Positions 8,126 through 18,165 are shown, numbered from the stretch's first letter. The stretch is DNA of 64,000 nt from Chitinophagaceae bacterium (GCA_022843585.1 JALHNJ010000009.1:123396-187395), one strand, 5' to 3'. Notes: generated by a model from the letters alone, not told the origin. Numbers and translations are program-made.

Positions 8126-9913
8126 ATGAAAATTCTTTGGACATACCTTCAACCCTATCGCTGGTGGATCTTCCTAGCGTTAGTTCTTGCCGGCATAGCA
8201 CAAATACTTGCCTTATACGATCCCATAATTTTCGGAAGAATAATTGATGACTATGCTTTAAAACCCGGCAATAAAACAGAAGCCGAATTGATAAGAGGTG
8301 TTTCCTTCTGGATGGGAATAGCGGTGGCCATCGCACTGGCCGCAAGATTGGTAATGGCATTCAAAGATTATGTGATGCGGATGGTAGTTCAAAAATTCGG
8401 CATGCAAATTTTTAATGATGGTTTGCGGCAAACACTTCGCCTGCCTTACCAGGATTTTGAAGACCAGAGCAGCGGAGAGATATTATCCATTTTACAAAAA
8501 GTAAGAAACGATACTGAACGTTTTATAACCAGTTTCATTAATATTCTTTTTTCTTCACTAGTCGGTATTGGGTTTTTAGTTTGGTATGCTATCACCAAAC
8601 ACTGGGCATTGATACCAGTGTTCTTAATTGGAGTTGTACTGCTGGGAGGATTGACAAGCATTCTTAGTCGTTCTATCAAAACTTTGCAACGTTCCCTCAT
8701 TCGCCAAAACCGGCAAATGAGTGGTACTATTACTGAATCACTACGAAATATAGAGTTGGTAAAAAGCTTAGGTCTTACCTATCCTGAAATAAGACGATTG
8801 CGTCAGCATACACAGGATATTTATGATCTTGAAATGAAGAAAGTAAAAAAAGTGCGGACACTTACTTTTTTCCAGGGGGCTATTCTTACCGTATTAAAAC
8901 AATCTATTCTATTCATTTTACTCTGGCTCATTTTCCGTAAAGTATTATCACCGGGAGAATTGATCGCCATGCAATTTATTTCTACGTCCATCATCGGGCC
9001 CCTGCAAGATTTGGGTGGCATTATACTTTCTTACCGGGAAGCAGAAGCATCGCTGCAATTATTCAATGAGTTGATGAAGAAAGAACCGGAGTATCGTCCC
9101 GAAGAACCAATTGATGTAGGAGAAATAGAACATCTGGAATTTAATAATGTTGTATTCCGGCATCGCAATGCAACGGTAAATGCGATAGAAAGTATTTCTT
9201 TTGAAGCTGGTATTGGCGATACCATTGCATTTGTAGGGCCATCTGGTTCTGGTAAATCAACATTGGTAAAATTGTTAGTGGGTCTTTACACTCCTGTTAG
9301 CGGAGAAATTTTGTATGACAACATTTCATCGAAAGATATTCGTTACAACAGAATGAGAAGACAATTGGGTTTTGTAACACAGGACACCCAGTTATTCTCC
9401 GGCACCATCCGGGATAATATGAAATTTGTAAAGCCTGATGCCACCGATGATGAAATTAATGCTGCCTTAGCACAAGCATCCGCTACTACAATTGTATATA
9501 GCAATGGCAGAGGATTAGATACTGTATTGGGCGAAGGGGGTAGAAAAGTTTCCGGTGGAGAAAAACAACGTCTTTCCATAGCAAGGGCTTTATTGCGTAA
9601 ACCCCGCTTATTAATTTTTGATGAAGCTACTTCTGCACTTGATTCGTTAACTGAAGAACAAATAACAGCTACTGTAAAAGAAATTTCTGCATTAAAGCAG
9701 CAGATAACCATTCTTATTGCGCATCGTCTCTCTACCATCATGCATGCAGATACAATTTATGTTTTGGAAAAAGGAAAAATAACTGAACAGGGCAGTCATG
9801 ATGAATTGGTAAGCAAAAAAGGATTGTACTACGCCATGTGGCGGCAGCAGATCGGAGAAAGAGTTCCTTCACAAAAAATAGTTGTGGAAGAGGAGGAGGA
9901 AGTAGATGAATAA
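8126..9913 (+). CDS. ABC exporter half-transporter (MsbA/multidrug type)
   Basis: The 595 residues combine a transmembrane domain (six predicted helices, about residues 14-305) and a nucleotide-binding domain (about 335-570). The NBD has Walker A GPSGSGKST (371-379), Q-loop Q419, signature VSGGEKQ (475-481), Walker B LLIFDE (495-500) and H-loop H533. It is a complete, apparently active homodimer-type exporter of lipid, peptide or drug substrates in the inner membrane. The C-terminal tail is unusually acidic (EEEEEVDE). The substrate cannot be deduced: neighbours give no hint, and the downstream gene is convergent with only 3 bp between stops. Confidence 0.9.
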   Translation: MKILWTYLQPYRWWIFLALVLAGIAQILALYDPIIFGRIIDDYALKPGNKTEAELIRGVSFWMGIAVAIALAARLVMAFKDYVMRMVVQKFGMQIFNDGLRQTLRLPYQDFEDQSSGEILSILQKVRNDTERFITSFINILFSSLVGIGFLVWYAITKHWALIPVFLIGVVLLGGLTSILSRSIKTLQRSLIRQNRQMSGTITESLRNIELVKSLGLTYPEIRRLRQHTQDIYDLEMKKVKKVRTLTFFQGAILTVLKQSILFILLWLIFRKVLSPGELIAMQFISTSIIGPLQDLGGIILSYREAEASLQLFNELMKKEPEYRPEEPIDVGEIEHLEFNNVVFRHRNATVNAIESISFEAGIGDTIAFVGPSGSGKSTLVKLLVGLYTPVSGEILYDNISSKDIRYNRMRRQLGFVTQDTQLFSGTIRDNMKFVKPDATDDEINAALAQASATTIVYSNGRGLDTVLGEGGRKVSGGEKQRLSIARALLRKPRLLIFDEATSALDSLTEEQITATVKEISALKQQITILIAHRLSTIMHADTIYVLEKGKITEQGSHDELVSKKGLYYAMWRQQIGERVPSQKIVVEEEEEVDE

Positions 9914-9916
9914 TTT

Positions 9917-11506
9917 CTACAATGATTTTTTCTTTGGTATTTCCCGAATATGATATTCCTGGATCAATGGCGGATTCTCCGGCGAAAGGGTGAAATATAT
10001 TTCTATATCTGTTTTCTCTCCGGTGAGCATAAATGAACCCCGTAGTTGGTTCTCTGGTTTTACAGAGCTAACAGAAATTATCTTTCCGGCTTTGCCATAC
10101 AATTCAATTGCATATTTCTTCAATGTATCAATGGGATTATCGGGAAAGAAATTCTCAGCAAATACTCCTGACTGTTCTGCATTGTTCCAATCGGGTAAAA
10201 TTTTTACCAAATCATTTTTTCGTTGCTCTAAAATTTTTGTTGGGGGTAATTCCATCGGTTTTAATCCGGCCAATTTAATAATGGTATCCAGCACCTTTAA
10301 ATTTACATAGCCCATAGGAGAGTAGGTGCGGTTCGCAAATGAAACAATACCGACTCCATAATCGGGCATAATGCGCCACTGGCTGCCAAAGCCTGGCAAG
10401 CCGCCGCTGTGCGCAATATAAGTTTTGCCTTCGCAATCCTTTAGCCAGCCTAAACCGTAACAATAGGCAGATGTTACTGCACAAGTTCTTCCATCAGGAA
10501 ATTTATAATTCGGATTAAATCCATTCCATCTCCATGGGTGATGCATTTCTCTCACCGAACTTCTTTTGATCGGACCATTATCGGCAGCATTATTGGCAGG
10601 CCATGCCGATAAATGCAGTGCCATATAATTTGCAAATTCATCAATAGAAGAGATCATGGCTCCCATAGCTCCCCAGCTTCCTTCTTTGGTATCATGCAAC
10701 AATTCTTCTTCGTTCCATTTATTATTTAACCAGCGATAACCATGTGCTAATTTTTCAGGAGCAACTTCACCATACTCGTAAGTTGTTGTTTTCATTCCTA
10801 AGGGTTCAAAAATATTTTTCCTGATATAATCCTGATAGGGCATGGCAGTAATCTTTGTGATGATCATTCCTTGTAAGGCAAATCCCAAATTGCTATACTC
10901 AAATGCAATACCGGGAGTATTTGAAAAGGATAATTGTCTGGCAATTAATTCAAGTAAATCCTTATCGGTATCAGCCAGTTGTCTATCGCCCCACGGATTA
11001 TCTTCCGGAAACCCTGCACCATGTGTCATTAAATGCCGGATGGTAATATGCGGTGCATCAACAGTGGGGTATTTCAGATCCTTTAATTCAGGAATATATA
11101 AATAGGCCGGGTCATCAAGATCAAGTTTACCATCATCCCGCAATTTTAAAATGGCCATGGTTGCAAAACTCTTACTCATGCTGGCAATGCGAAAAAGCGA
11201 AGAAGATGTAACAGGAATTTTTTTATCAATATCTGTATAACCAATATTTCCTTTGTAAATCAATTTGCCATCTACCACCAAGCCATACGCTACGCCGGGT
11301 AAATGATTGGAATCGGCATAGTCGCTGAATATTTTATCAACTACTTCAAACGTATTTTTTATTTTTTCTTCTCTTGCTGCATTTGTAAATACGGCAGGTT
11401 GATAGGAAGAGTCGTAGTGAATGGCAGCAGGCGTTTCAGTTTGTTTATTTTCCTTACAGGAAAAAAGAAACCCGGTAACACAAATAAAAAAGAAAACCTG
11501 TTTCAT
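9917..11506 (-). CDS. Serine hydrolase of the beta-lactamase / class C fold family, lipoprotein
   Basis: The 529-residue protein begins with a lipoprotein signal (lipobox FLFSC, Cys17). The penicillin-binding fold motifs are present: SMSK (Ser109, Lys112), YSN (204-206) and HSG (366-368, the KTG-like element). A C-terminal extension of about 110 residues follows. Such proteins are esterases, D-amino-peptidases or beta-lactamase-like enzymes; sequence alone does not separate these. It is anchored in the envelope. It lies 29 bp downstream of the S9 peptidase gene on the same strand, so the two are likely one operon, suggesting joint processing of peptides. Confidence 0.85.
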   Translation of the reverse strand: MKQVFFFICVTGFLFSCKENKQTETPAAIHYDSSYQPAVFTNAAREEKIKNTFEVVDKIFSDYADSNHLPGVAYGLVVDGKLIYKGNIGYTDIDKKIPVTSSSLFRIASMSKSFATMAILKLRDDGKLDLDDPAYLYIPELKDLKYPTVDAPHITIRHLMTHGAGFPEDNPWGDRQLADTDKDLLELIARQLSFSNTPGIAFEYSNLGFALQGMIITKITAMPYQDYIRKNIFEPLGMKTTTYEYGEVAPEKLAHGYRWLNNKWNEEELLHDTKEGSWGAMGAMISSIDEFANYMALHLSAWPANNAADNGPIKRSSVREMHHPWRWNGFNPNYKFPDGRTCAVTSAYCYGLGWLKDCEGKTYIAHSGGLPGFGSQWRIMPDYGVGIVSFANRTYSPMGYVNLKVLDTIIKLAGLKPMELPPTKILEQRKNDLVKILPDWNNAEQSGVFAENFFPDNPIDTLKKYAIELYGKAGKIISVSSVKPENQLRGSFMLTGEKTDIEIYFTLSPENPPLIQEYHIREIPKKKSL

Positions 11507-11535
11507 ATGAGTGAATTAAATTTTTCCGTTTAAAA

Positions 11536-13527
11536 TTAAAACCCTTTCTTCTCTCCAATATATTTATCAAACCATTCTAAATTGGTTTGCATTGTTTTTA
11601 TTACCATTCTTGGTTCTGTTGGGCCGTGTGGTTGTCTTGGTAATGCTAATAATCGTACCGGCACGTCTCTTCTGCGCAATGCATTATAAAACATTACGGA
11701 ATTGCTGAACGGAACCCGAAGATCTGCTTCGCCGTGTTGCAGCATTACCGGTGTTTTTACATTTTGTACAAAGCGTAGTGGCGAATGAGCATCATACTTA
11801 CTCCAATCGTCCCACGGATTTGATTTAAAATACGATGGTAAAAATCCTTCAATATCATCTGTCAAATTTTGATGTGACAGATCCACTACCGGAGCGCCGA
11901 TGGAAGCTACTTTAAAACGATTGGTATGACCAACGATCCAGCTACTCATAAATCCGCCATAGCTCCATCCCATTACACCCATTTTATTTTCATCCGCCAC
12001 TCCCATTTTTATAACATGATCCACTCCGGCCATCAGGTCTTGAAAATCTTTTCCGCCCCAATCTTCCCGGTTAGCCATTCTAAATTCTGCACCATAGCCA
12101 GTAGAACCTCTTGGATTGGGTCGCAACACGGCATAACCAGCTTCTGCAAATGCAGCGATAGGATAGACTCCCTGGTTGGAAGCCACACATGCTTGTGTAA
12201 AAACGCCAGCAGGGCCTCCATGTACATTTAAAATAAACGGCACTTTATCACCAGCTTTATAATTGATTGGATAAGTAAGTAGTCCTTCGATTTCCTTTCC
12301 ATCCGCTCCTTTCCATTTTATTACTTCTGTTTTTGGTAATGCTTTTCCAAGATGTGCAGCATTAAGGCTGGTAATTTTTACCGGGGAAAAATTAGTAAGT
12401 GTGCTGATATATGCTTCGGGTAGTTGTGATGGATTTTGCAAAGTAAATGCAATATGAGTTCCTGTAGTATTTAATGTAAAGGATGCTAAAAAATCTTTTG
12501 ATCCCTTATTCCACTCACTGATCATTTTTCCATCTATGCTTAGTTGGTATACACTGCTCAATGTTCTGTTGGCTTCTGTCCATAAAATATTTTTCCCATC
12601 GGGTGTCCAGCCAAGCAAGCCTCCGCTTTCATCCGGTGTGGCTTTTAGGCGCCAGCTTTTACCATCCGACAAAGTGTATATTTTAGCATGCCGTGGGCCA
12701 GACCAATCAACAGGATCTGTAGTACAGAAGTAGGCGATATGTTTTCCATCGGGACTAAAAATGGGATTACTTTCTCCCGCACCCGTATTTGCAATCGATT
12801 TGATGGTGCCGTTTTCTATGTTCACCAAAGAAATATCGCTGTAGACATTATCATTTGCTTCGGGTGATTTTGAATGACTATAAACAATTGCTTTTCCATC
12901 AGGACTCCAGTCAAATGCATTTACATTATAATTTTCTTTGGTGATCTTTTTCTGAACATACTTACCCGCCGTATCTTTTTGATGCAGCCATAGTACAAAA
13001 AGCCGATTCTGTTTTACTTCCTCATCCATAAAATAAGCATCGTCTTTGGCTTTTTTATTTTTCTCTTCTTTGCTATCTGCTGCATCAAGCATAGTAAAAG
13101 CGATCATTGTTCCATCAGCACTCCAATCATAATTACCCACTGCAGATTTTACATCGGTTATCTTTTCTGCTTCGCCCCCCCCAACAGGCAATATGTATAA
13201 ATTTGTTTTGGTATCACGGGAAGAGGTAAAAGCGATCCACTTACCATCAGGGCTCCATTTTGGGTTAGAAGAATTTTTGTCGCCTTTTGTTAGCTGAATG
13301 GAGTTGCTACCGTCGCTATTACATAACCAAATCTGGTTGATATATTCACTTCGATCGTCTGTCATAACCGCTTCCCGAACGGTATAAAGTACTTTACTAG
13401 CATCAGGCGATGGAACCACCGCTGTAATATTTTTTATTTTAAGCGACTGTTCCGGGCTCCAGTTTTTTTGTGCTGTTATGTTAATTGCAAATAGCACACT
13501 AACAATAATGATCAAGAACTTTTTCAT
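11536..13527 (-). CDS. S9 family peptidase (acylaminoacyl/dipeptidyl peptidase type), exported
   Basis: The protein is 663 residues with a signal peptide ending ITAQ. Residues about 35-390 are TolB/WD-like beta-propeller repeats (recurring 'WSPDGK.I.F' units). Residues about 400-663 are an alpha/beta hydrolase with catalytic Ser522 in GWSYGG, Asp602 in GEADLRVPF and His634 in QPHGP. In the S9C family the propeller restricts access to short peptides. A periplasmic role in peptide catabolism is inferred. It heads an operon with the serine hydrolase 29 bp downstream. Confidence 0.9.
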   Translation of the reverse strand: MKKFLIIIVSVLFAINITAQKNWSPEQSLKIKNITAVVPSPDASKVLYTVREAVMTDDRSEYINQIWLCNSDGSNSIQLTKGDKNSSNPKWSPDGKWIAFTSSRDTKTNLYILPVGGGEAEKITDVKSAVGNYDWSADGTMIAFTMLDAADSKEEKNKKAKDDAYFMDEEVKQNRLFVLWLHQKDTAGKYVQKKITKENYNVNAFDWSPDGKAIVYSHSKSPEANDNVYSDISLVNIENGTIKSIANTGAGESNPIFSPDGKHIAYFCTTDPVDWSGPRHAKIYTLSDGKSWRLKATPDESGGLLGWTPDGKNILWTEANRTLSSVYQLSIDGKMISEWNKGSKDFLASFTLNTTGTHIAFTLQNPSQLPEAYISTLTNFSPVKITSLNAAHLGKALPKTEVIKWKGADGKEIEGLLTYPINYKAGDKVPFILNVHGGPAGVFTQACVASNQGVYPIAAFAEAGYAVLRPNPRGSTGYGAEFRMANREDWGGKDFQDLMAGVDHVIKMGVADENKMGVMGWSYGGFMSSWIVGHTNRFKVASIGAPVVDLSHQNLTDDIEGFLPSYFKSNPWDDWSKYDAHSPLRFVQNVKTPVMLQHGEADLRVPFSNSVMFYNALRRRDVPVRLLALPRQPHGPTEPRMVIKTMQTNLEWFDKYIGEKKGF

Positions 13528-13560
13528 TTGACCTGTTTTAAAGTGAGGAATTGATTGCCT

Positions 13561-13596
13561 GAAAACAATGGGTCAACTAATTTAGCCTATTGTTTC
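13561..13596 (-). terminator. Imperfect hairpin at the end of the second DUF418 gene
   Basis: An imperfect inverted repeat (GAAAACAATGGG / CCTATTGTTTC) spans the stop codon of the minus-strand DUF418 gene; on that strand it is followed by only a short T-run. It is a weak candidate. Confidence 0.3.
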
Positions 13597-14922
13597 TGTA
13601 TTTAGATTTTGTTTCTCTTTTCTAAAAGGTTGTTTCTTCCAATAGGTCAAACTACGCCAGGCCCATTCCAACGGACCGAAACGAAAATAGCGCAACCAGA
13701 TATGGCTCCAGATAATTTGCAACGTCCATGTAGCAGCTACTACATAGTATATTTCATGGCGTTGTAGTTTTCCAAAATAACCGAATCCAATTCCATAAAA
13801 AAATAATCCTACTAAAAATGATTGCATGAGGTAATTGGTAAATGCCATTTGACCTACGGGACGCATTAGTGCAAAGAACCACTTGAACCAACCTGATTTA
13901 TACAACAGCATGATCAACCCAAAAATACCAACTGCTCTAAAAGTGCGGGATATTTCATAAAACTCAAAGGATACATTTTTTGTGTACTCATAAAAATTGA
14001 ATTTATAATCAATCAAAGGCTGCAGGCGGAAATAAGAAAGCACTAATCCCAGTCCAAGTCCGGCGATAAATAAACCCCAATACACTTTAGAAGAAGCTTG
14101 TCCTATTAAAATACCGGATTTAAAAAAAGCCATTCCTAAAAACATAAATAATAGAATATCCCAGATGCCGAAATAAGTATAATAAAATTCACCTCGCAGG
14201 CTTCTTTCACTTTGGTACTCATAAAAGCCGCCATAGTTTCCTTGCACACTTTTCAAACTCTTATTCATTTTTTTGAGTTTTCCTTCCTGGCTTGCTTTTT
14301 CTTTAAACTCCATCATAGAACCGAGGTCTGCTTTTTGGTCATCAGTTAGTTTAGTTACCGTAGTATCCATCTTTGCTATCATCTCACCTTTGTAAATCAT
14401 TTTCCGATCTCTGTAAGCATCCACATTCTCTCTTGCGGTTTGTAATAGCAAACAAATTACTGCACCAATGATTAAAGCTTTAGGAGATAACCGGCGAAAA
14501 GCAAAAGCAATCATACCGATACAGGCATAATGAAATAAAATATCCCAAAACCATAAAAGAATAAAAGCGTTAAACAATCCAAAGACCAATAACCATAATT
14601 GTCGGCGAAAAAAATAATCCGCTGGCCACAAACCATCTGTCTTTTTTTCTTTGCCGCTGATAAATAAAATAATACCGGCACCAAATAACATGGAAAATAA
14701 AGCCCGTTGACTTCCCTCCATAAACCAATCAATAAAATACCAGGTCTTGAAATTGATAGTTCCCCATTCGTTGAGCACTGAAGGGTCATTATATACCGCT
14801 TCCGGTAAAGCAAATCCTGGAATATTCATTAATAAAATTCCCAGGATAGCAATTCCCCTTAAGGAGTCGAGAATAACAATTCTTTCAGATTGGGTTACAG
14901 GTGCTGCCAGTGTGGTTGTCAT
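13582..14922 (-). CDS. DUF418 domain-containing integral membrane protein (second copy)
   Basis: This 446-residue multi-spanning protein has the same framework as the copy at 3817-5082: ILDSLRGIAILGILLMNIPGF near the N-terminus, an ALFSMLFGAGIILF helix, and a C-terminal module with GQMAFTNYLMQS and PLEWAWRSLTYWKKQP. A poorly conserved charged loop (about residues 165-230) separates the halves. The two copies are diverged, so this is an old duplication or two independent family members, not a recent tandem copy. Substrate and reaction are unknown. Confidence 0.88.
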   Translation of the reverse strand: MTTTLAAPVTQSERIVILDSLRGIAILGILLMNIPGFALPEAVYNDPSVLNEWGTINFKTWYFIDWFMEGSQRALFSMLFGAGIILFISGKEKKTDGLWPADYFFRRQLWLLVFGLFNAFILLWFWDILFHYACIGMIAFAFRRLSPKALIIGAVICLLLQTARENVDAYRDRKMIYKGEMIAKMDTTVTKLTDDQKADLGSMMEFKEKASQEGKLKKMNKSLKSVQGNYGGFYEYQSERSLRGEFYYTYFGIWDILLFMFLGMAFFKSGILIGQASSKVYWGLFIAGLGLGLVLSYFRLQPLIDYKFNFYEYTKNVSFEFYEISRTFRAVGIFGLIMLLYKSGWFKWFFALMRPVGQMAFTNYLMQSFLVGLFFYGIGFGYFGKLQRHEIYYVVAATWTLQIIWSHIWLRYFRFGPLEWAWRSLTYWKKQPFRKEKQNLNTETIG

Positions 14923-15008
14923 GTTGGTTGGTTTTGGTAGTGGTAGAAGGGCAGAAATAAAATGCTTTCGCAGGGAGGAGCTGCTACAAGATATTCATTT
15001 AATTACAT

Positions 15009-15034
15009 AAAAAAAGCAGGCGAAAGCCTGCTTT
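15009..15034 (-). terminator. Rho-independent terminator (minus strand)
   Basis: A perfect 9-bp stem AAAGCAGGC/GCCTGCTTT with 4-nt loop is followed on the minus strand by a T-run. It terminates the small secreted-protein gene just upstream of it (15054-15506). Confidence 0.9.
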
Positions 15035-15053
15035 ACAATAAGAAATAACTTTT

Positions 15054-15506
15054 TTATTTTAGTTTCTTAAATCTCTCTCCATAAATAACAGCATAGTTTT
15101 CGTCGGGCACAACAATTACACCCATCAAATCGTAAGTACCTGCTGCATAAATGCGGGAACCGGGGCCATATTTAATTAATAAAGTAACCTGGTATCGTCC
15201 ATTAACGCCGTCCTGCTTACGAACTTTTCCTGCCTCATCACAATCGAGCCAAAATTCTATTGGTATAGCAGGTACATCATGTGGTTGAAATAAACCAGTA
15301 CCGTCTGGATTAAGCTGAACAATCGGTTCTTCTTTTTGCTTGCCCCACTCATAAATATATCGCCCAAGAATCACCTTTTGGTCGTCTGGTATTTGCTTTG
15401 TTACAGTATAATCAGTGCCTTTCAGGTTAATTTTTTCAACCACTGGTTGAGCCTGTGCCCAAAAGCTGATACCAATAAACAGCAATGCAAAAGTTATTTT
15501 CTTCAT
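15054..15506 (-). CDS. Small secreted protein of unknown function (150 aa)
   Basis: The start is set at ATG 15506 (MKKITFALLF), which gives a clean signal peptide ending WAQA; an upstream ATG at 15542 would add a charged leader and spoil it. The mature protein of about 130 residues is beta-rich, with segments such as VQLNPDGTGLFQPHD and AAGTYDLMGVIVVP that look like a lipocalin-like or small beta-barrel fold. I do not recognise a family. It is a single-gene unit with a strong terminator. A perfect palindrome in its upstream region matches one at the neighbouring two-component operon, so it is a candidate target of that system. Confidence 0.7.
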   Translation of the reverse strand: MKKITFALLFIGISFWAQAQPVVEKINLKGTDYTVTKQIPDDQKVILGRYIYEWGKQKEEPIVQLNPDGTGLFQPHDVPAIPIEFWLDCDEAGKVRKQDGVNGRYQVTLLIKYGPGSRIYAAGTYDLMGVIVVPDENYAVIYGERFKKLK

Positions 15507-15581
15507 GATTAAAAGTTTTATTCTTTTATCAAAGAATAACAAGAAAGTGATACTAAGCTACATGGCTTAATTTGGGTAAAC

Positions 15582-15601
15582 AATACCTACTAATAGGTAT
15601 T
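15582..15601. promoter_or_regulatory. Palindromic operator candidate AATACCTA-N4-TAGGTATT
   Basis: This is a perfect 8-bp inverted repeat with a 4-nt spacer. It lies 76-95 bp upstream of ATG 15506 and immediately downstream of the response regulator stop. The same architecture recurs at 18145-18164. Its size fits a dimeric NarL/LuxR-type HTH. Confidence 0.6.
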
Positions 15602-15604
15602 TAC

Positions 15605-16240
15605 TTACAGCAACTGATTCTGCCGGGCAAAATTCATCAGCCCGGCTACACTTTTTACTTCCAGTTTGCGTAGAATATTTCTTCGGTGAGTGTTAATCGT
15701 TAGTTCGCTTAAGAAAAGGCGGGCAGCAATTTCTTTGGTGCTCATTTCTTTGCAAATCATCCTTATAATTTCTACTTCCCGTTTAGTAAGTTGGTATTTT
15801 TTTAAAAAGTCATCAAAGAAAAAAGAGTCCTCCGCAATAGTGCTAAGTTCAACAGCTGCAGGAAAATGTTTTTTACCAGTTATAATTGTTGAGATAGCAT
15901 CTTTTAATTCAATAGCTGATGAGTTCTTTACCAGGTATCCATCGGCCTGCATTTTTTTTACTTCTTCCACCAGTTCTGGCTGGTTATAATTGGTTAACAC
16001 CAATACTTTCACGCCGGGATAGTGCTTTTTAATTTTTTGCAGGCATTGCAATCCATCATAGCCGGGCATATTTAAGTCTAAAACCACCAGGGAAGGTTGT
16101 TGTTGGGCAACAGCATCCATCAGCTCAAATCCGTTTTGTGCTGTTGCCACAATTTCAATCGATGGCATTTCTTTTAAAATAACGGTGATTCCTTCCAGCA
16201 AAAACTGGTGATCATCTGCGAGTACTATTTTAGTTTTCAT
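15605..16240 (-). CDS. NarL/LuxR-family two-component response regulator
   Basis: The 211 residues contain an N-terminal receiver domain (about 3-120) with acidic pocket D9/D10, phospho-acceptor Asp55 in VLDLNMPG and Lys104. A LuxR/GerE helix-turn-helix follows at about 148-208; its recognition-helix region reads SELTINTHRRNILRKL. The gene overlaps its partner kinase by 11 nt at 16230-16240, so the two are translationally coupled. Target genes are unknown, but two matching palindromes nearby (15582-15601 and 18145-18164) are good candidates. It is a cytoplasmic DNA-binding regulator. Confidence 0.93.
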   Translation of the reverse strand: MKTKIVLADDHQFLLEGITVILKEMPSIEIVATAQNGFELMDAVAQQQPSLVVLDLNMPGYDGLQCLQKIKKHYPGVKVLVLTNYNQPELVEEVKKMQADGYLVKNSSAIELKDAISTIITGKKHFPAAVELSTIAEDSFFFDDFLKKYQLTKREVEIIRMICKEMSTKEIAARLFLSELTINTHRRNILRKLEVKSVAGLMNFARQNQLL

Positions 16241-18092
16241 GGTTGGTAATAGGAATTTCTATAGTTACAATCAGCCCCTGTGGTTTGTTCGTATCAAATG
16301 CTATCACTCCTTTCAGCGAATCTACTTTAGAACGAATTCCGGAAATACCCAGTGTTTTCTTTTTCTCTCCTTTTCCTGCTGTAAGTCCCCTGCCGTCATC
16401 CTCCACTATCAAAGTAAAACAGTCGGGATGCTCCGTTACCTGTATCAGCACATTTCTGGCGCCGGAATGTTTTACAATATTATTTAGTAATTCATATACT
16501 ATGCCGTATAGTGCTGTATAATATTTACTACGACCTGTTTCATATTTTTCGAATCCTATTGTCTGCAATTGAATATTAATTATGCCAGATGCATTTACGA
16601 TGGCCACTACCTTTTCAAGCGATGTATTAAACCCTACTTTTTCGAGCATAACGGGACTCAAGGCGTGGCTTAAATTTCTCACCATATCAGACACGAGGCT
16701 AATGGCTTCTTCTGCCTTAGCAACACTTCTACTGGCTGTTTCGTTGATTATTCCCTTTTCCAGCAGGGAGGAAAGGTTAAGTTTTGCGGCAGATAGTAAG
16801 GACCCCGCTACATCATGCAACTGATTGGCCACCTGACTGCGTTCTGCTTGCTGCACCTCTATAAGTATTTGTGTATTTTCTTCCTGGCGTTTATTCATTT
16901 CCAGCAATAATTTTTCTTTCTCCAGTCTATATTGATTAAATCGATAGACAAGACCTGCCGTTAAAATAATAGCTTCCATTACATACCCCACCGCCACTCC
17001 ATAATGACTAAAAAAGTTACTAAACTTATTGAGACTTCCTAATGAAAAAGAAATTTGTAGAATGGCTGTTATCAATAAAACAAGTACAGCTGCCAGATAA
17101 AACATCGCCAGCTTATTTCCACGTACGGAAGTAATGATAAGAATACCCAATATTACAATCACATACAACAGTGAAATAAGTGGAATGAAATATTGTATAT
17201 ACAACCACCATGAATTTTGGTATCCCTTTTCATTAAATAAAAGGATAGTTACAATACAAGCTAGCAAAAGGATATTCATGGTTCTTAACAGCCATAGTAC
17301 TTTTCTATTTTTAATTCCCCCGATATACTTTCCAAGAAATAATACAGCAAAAACTAGTGGTGCTATGGCAAAAACGGGCCTTGCCTTACTGGCAAACCAG
17401 GCTTGATTGGGCCATAGATACTCAAACCCAAAACCTGCATTCGCCAACACCCAAAGCCATCCCGTACTGATGTATAAAATATACCAGAGATAAATTCTGG
17501 ATTTTGTAATAACGAGCAGATAAATACCAAAAATTACCAGCAGCAATATCATGCCGGTAAATATGGCCATACTGGTTTTCTGTTTTGCTTCTATAACCAG
17601 GGCTTCGTTTTTTGAAACCAGGTAAAAGGCCAGTTGAAGCGATTCGTTTGATTTATCAATCTGCGCCAGGTACAATCCTTTCTTAGTTACTGGAAAATAA
17701 AAGCCTGTAGCAGGTACAGGTCGTTGAGAAAAGGGAAAATAATCACCCGTTACCCATTGTTGAGTTACCAAACTATCGTTTCCATAAAAAAACACAATAC
17801 GGTTGATATGATGATGGCCAATAGCAAGCACTAATGAGTCTGCTGGCCGGTCTTTCTCATTGGTATAGGCCAGCCAAAAAATTGATTTTGTAAAACCAGC
17901 ATTGTAAGATTTGTCGTTTGTTTTGCTAAAATTTCCTTGTTGAAATAATGCTATTGCATCATCAGGAGTTAATGACTTACTACTGTCCTCATATAAATAA
18001 AATTCGGTGGGTGGAGATGGTTGAGCATATGATAATTGTATACACCCAAAAAAAGAAATTACAATAGTACACAGAAACCTATATCCGGCCAT
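16230..18092 (-). CDS. Sensor histidine kinase with 7TMR-DISM sensor (HisKA_3 type)
   Basis: The protein is 620 residues. A signal sequence is followed by a periplasmic 7TMR-DISM extracellular-type domain (about 25-165), seven membrane helices (about 174-385), a short coiled coil (388-418), a HisKA_3 dimerisation box with His426 in QLHD, and a HATPase domain at the C-terminus (N-box NNIVKHSG; G-box DDGRGL). In this family the periplasmic jelly-roll-like domain is thought to sense carbohydrate or other small ligands. The cognate regulator overlaps its 3' end. The kinase is divergent from a small LuxR-type gene across 137 bp that holds two palindromes. Confidence 0.92.
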   Translation of the reverse strand: MAGYRFLCTIVISFFGCIQLSYAQPSPPTEFYLYEDSSKSLTPDDAIALFQQGNFSKTNDKSYNAGFTKSIFWLAYTNEKDRPADSLVLAIGHHHINRIVFFYGNDSLVTQQWVTGDYFPFSQRPVPATGFYFPVTKKGLYLAQIDKSNESLQLAFYLVSKNEALVIEAKQKTSMAIFTGMILLLVIFGIYLLVITKSRIYLWYILYISTGWLWVLANAGFGFEYLWPNQAWFASKARPVFAIAPLVFAVLFLGKYIGGIKNRKVLWLLRTMNILLLACIVTILLFNEKGYQNSWWLYIQYFIPLISLLYVIVILGILIITSVRGNKLAMFYLAAVLVLLITAILQISFSLGSLNKFSNFFSHYGVAVGYVMEAIILTAGLVYRFNQYRLEKEKLLLEMNKRQEENTQILIEVQQAERSQVANQLHDVAGSLLSAAKLNLSSLLEKGIINETASRSVAKAEEAISLVSDMVRNLSHALSPVMLEKVGFNTSLEKVVAIVNASGIINIQLQTIGFEKYETGRSKYYTALYGIVYELLNNIVKHSGARNVLIQVTEHPDCFTLIVEDDGRGLTAGKGEKKKTLGISGIRSKVDSLKGVIAFDTNKPQGLIVTIEIPITNHEN

Positions 18093-18144
18093 ACGACCTC
18101 AAGTTAGACAGAAAAGCTTTTAATTAAACAGGTTGTGATAAAAA

Positions 18145-18164
18145 ATTACCTAGAAGTAGGTATT
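18145..18164. promoter_or_regulatory. Palindromic operator candidate, second copy of the TACCTA-N4-TAGGTA element
   Basis: The arms ATTACCTA and TAGGTATT pair at 7 of 8 positions with a 4-nt spacer, as in 15582-15601. It sits 53-72 bp upstream of the kinase start and 66-85 bp upstream of the divergent LuxR-type gene, so it could control both directions. Confidence 0.6.
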
Positions 18165-18165
18165 T

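Noticed and set aside
9343..9741. Antisense 132-aa frame inside the ABC exporter gene
   Set aside because: It is the mirror of a conserved NBD region; such long antisense frames arise from codon bias.
3817..14922. The two DUF418 genes as ends of a recent duplication
   Set aside because: The proteins are well diverged and the genes around them differ, so a recent segmental duplication is not supported.
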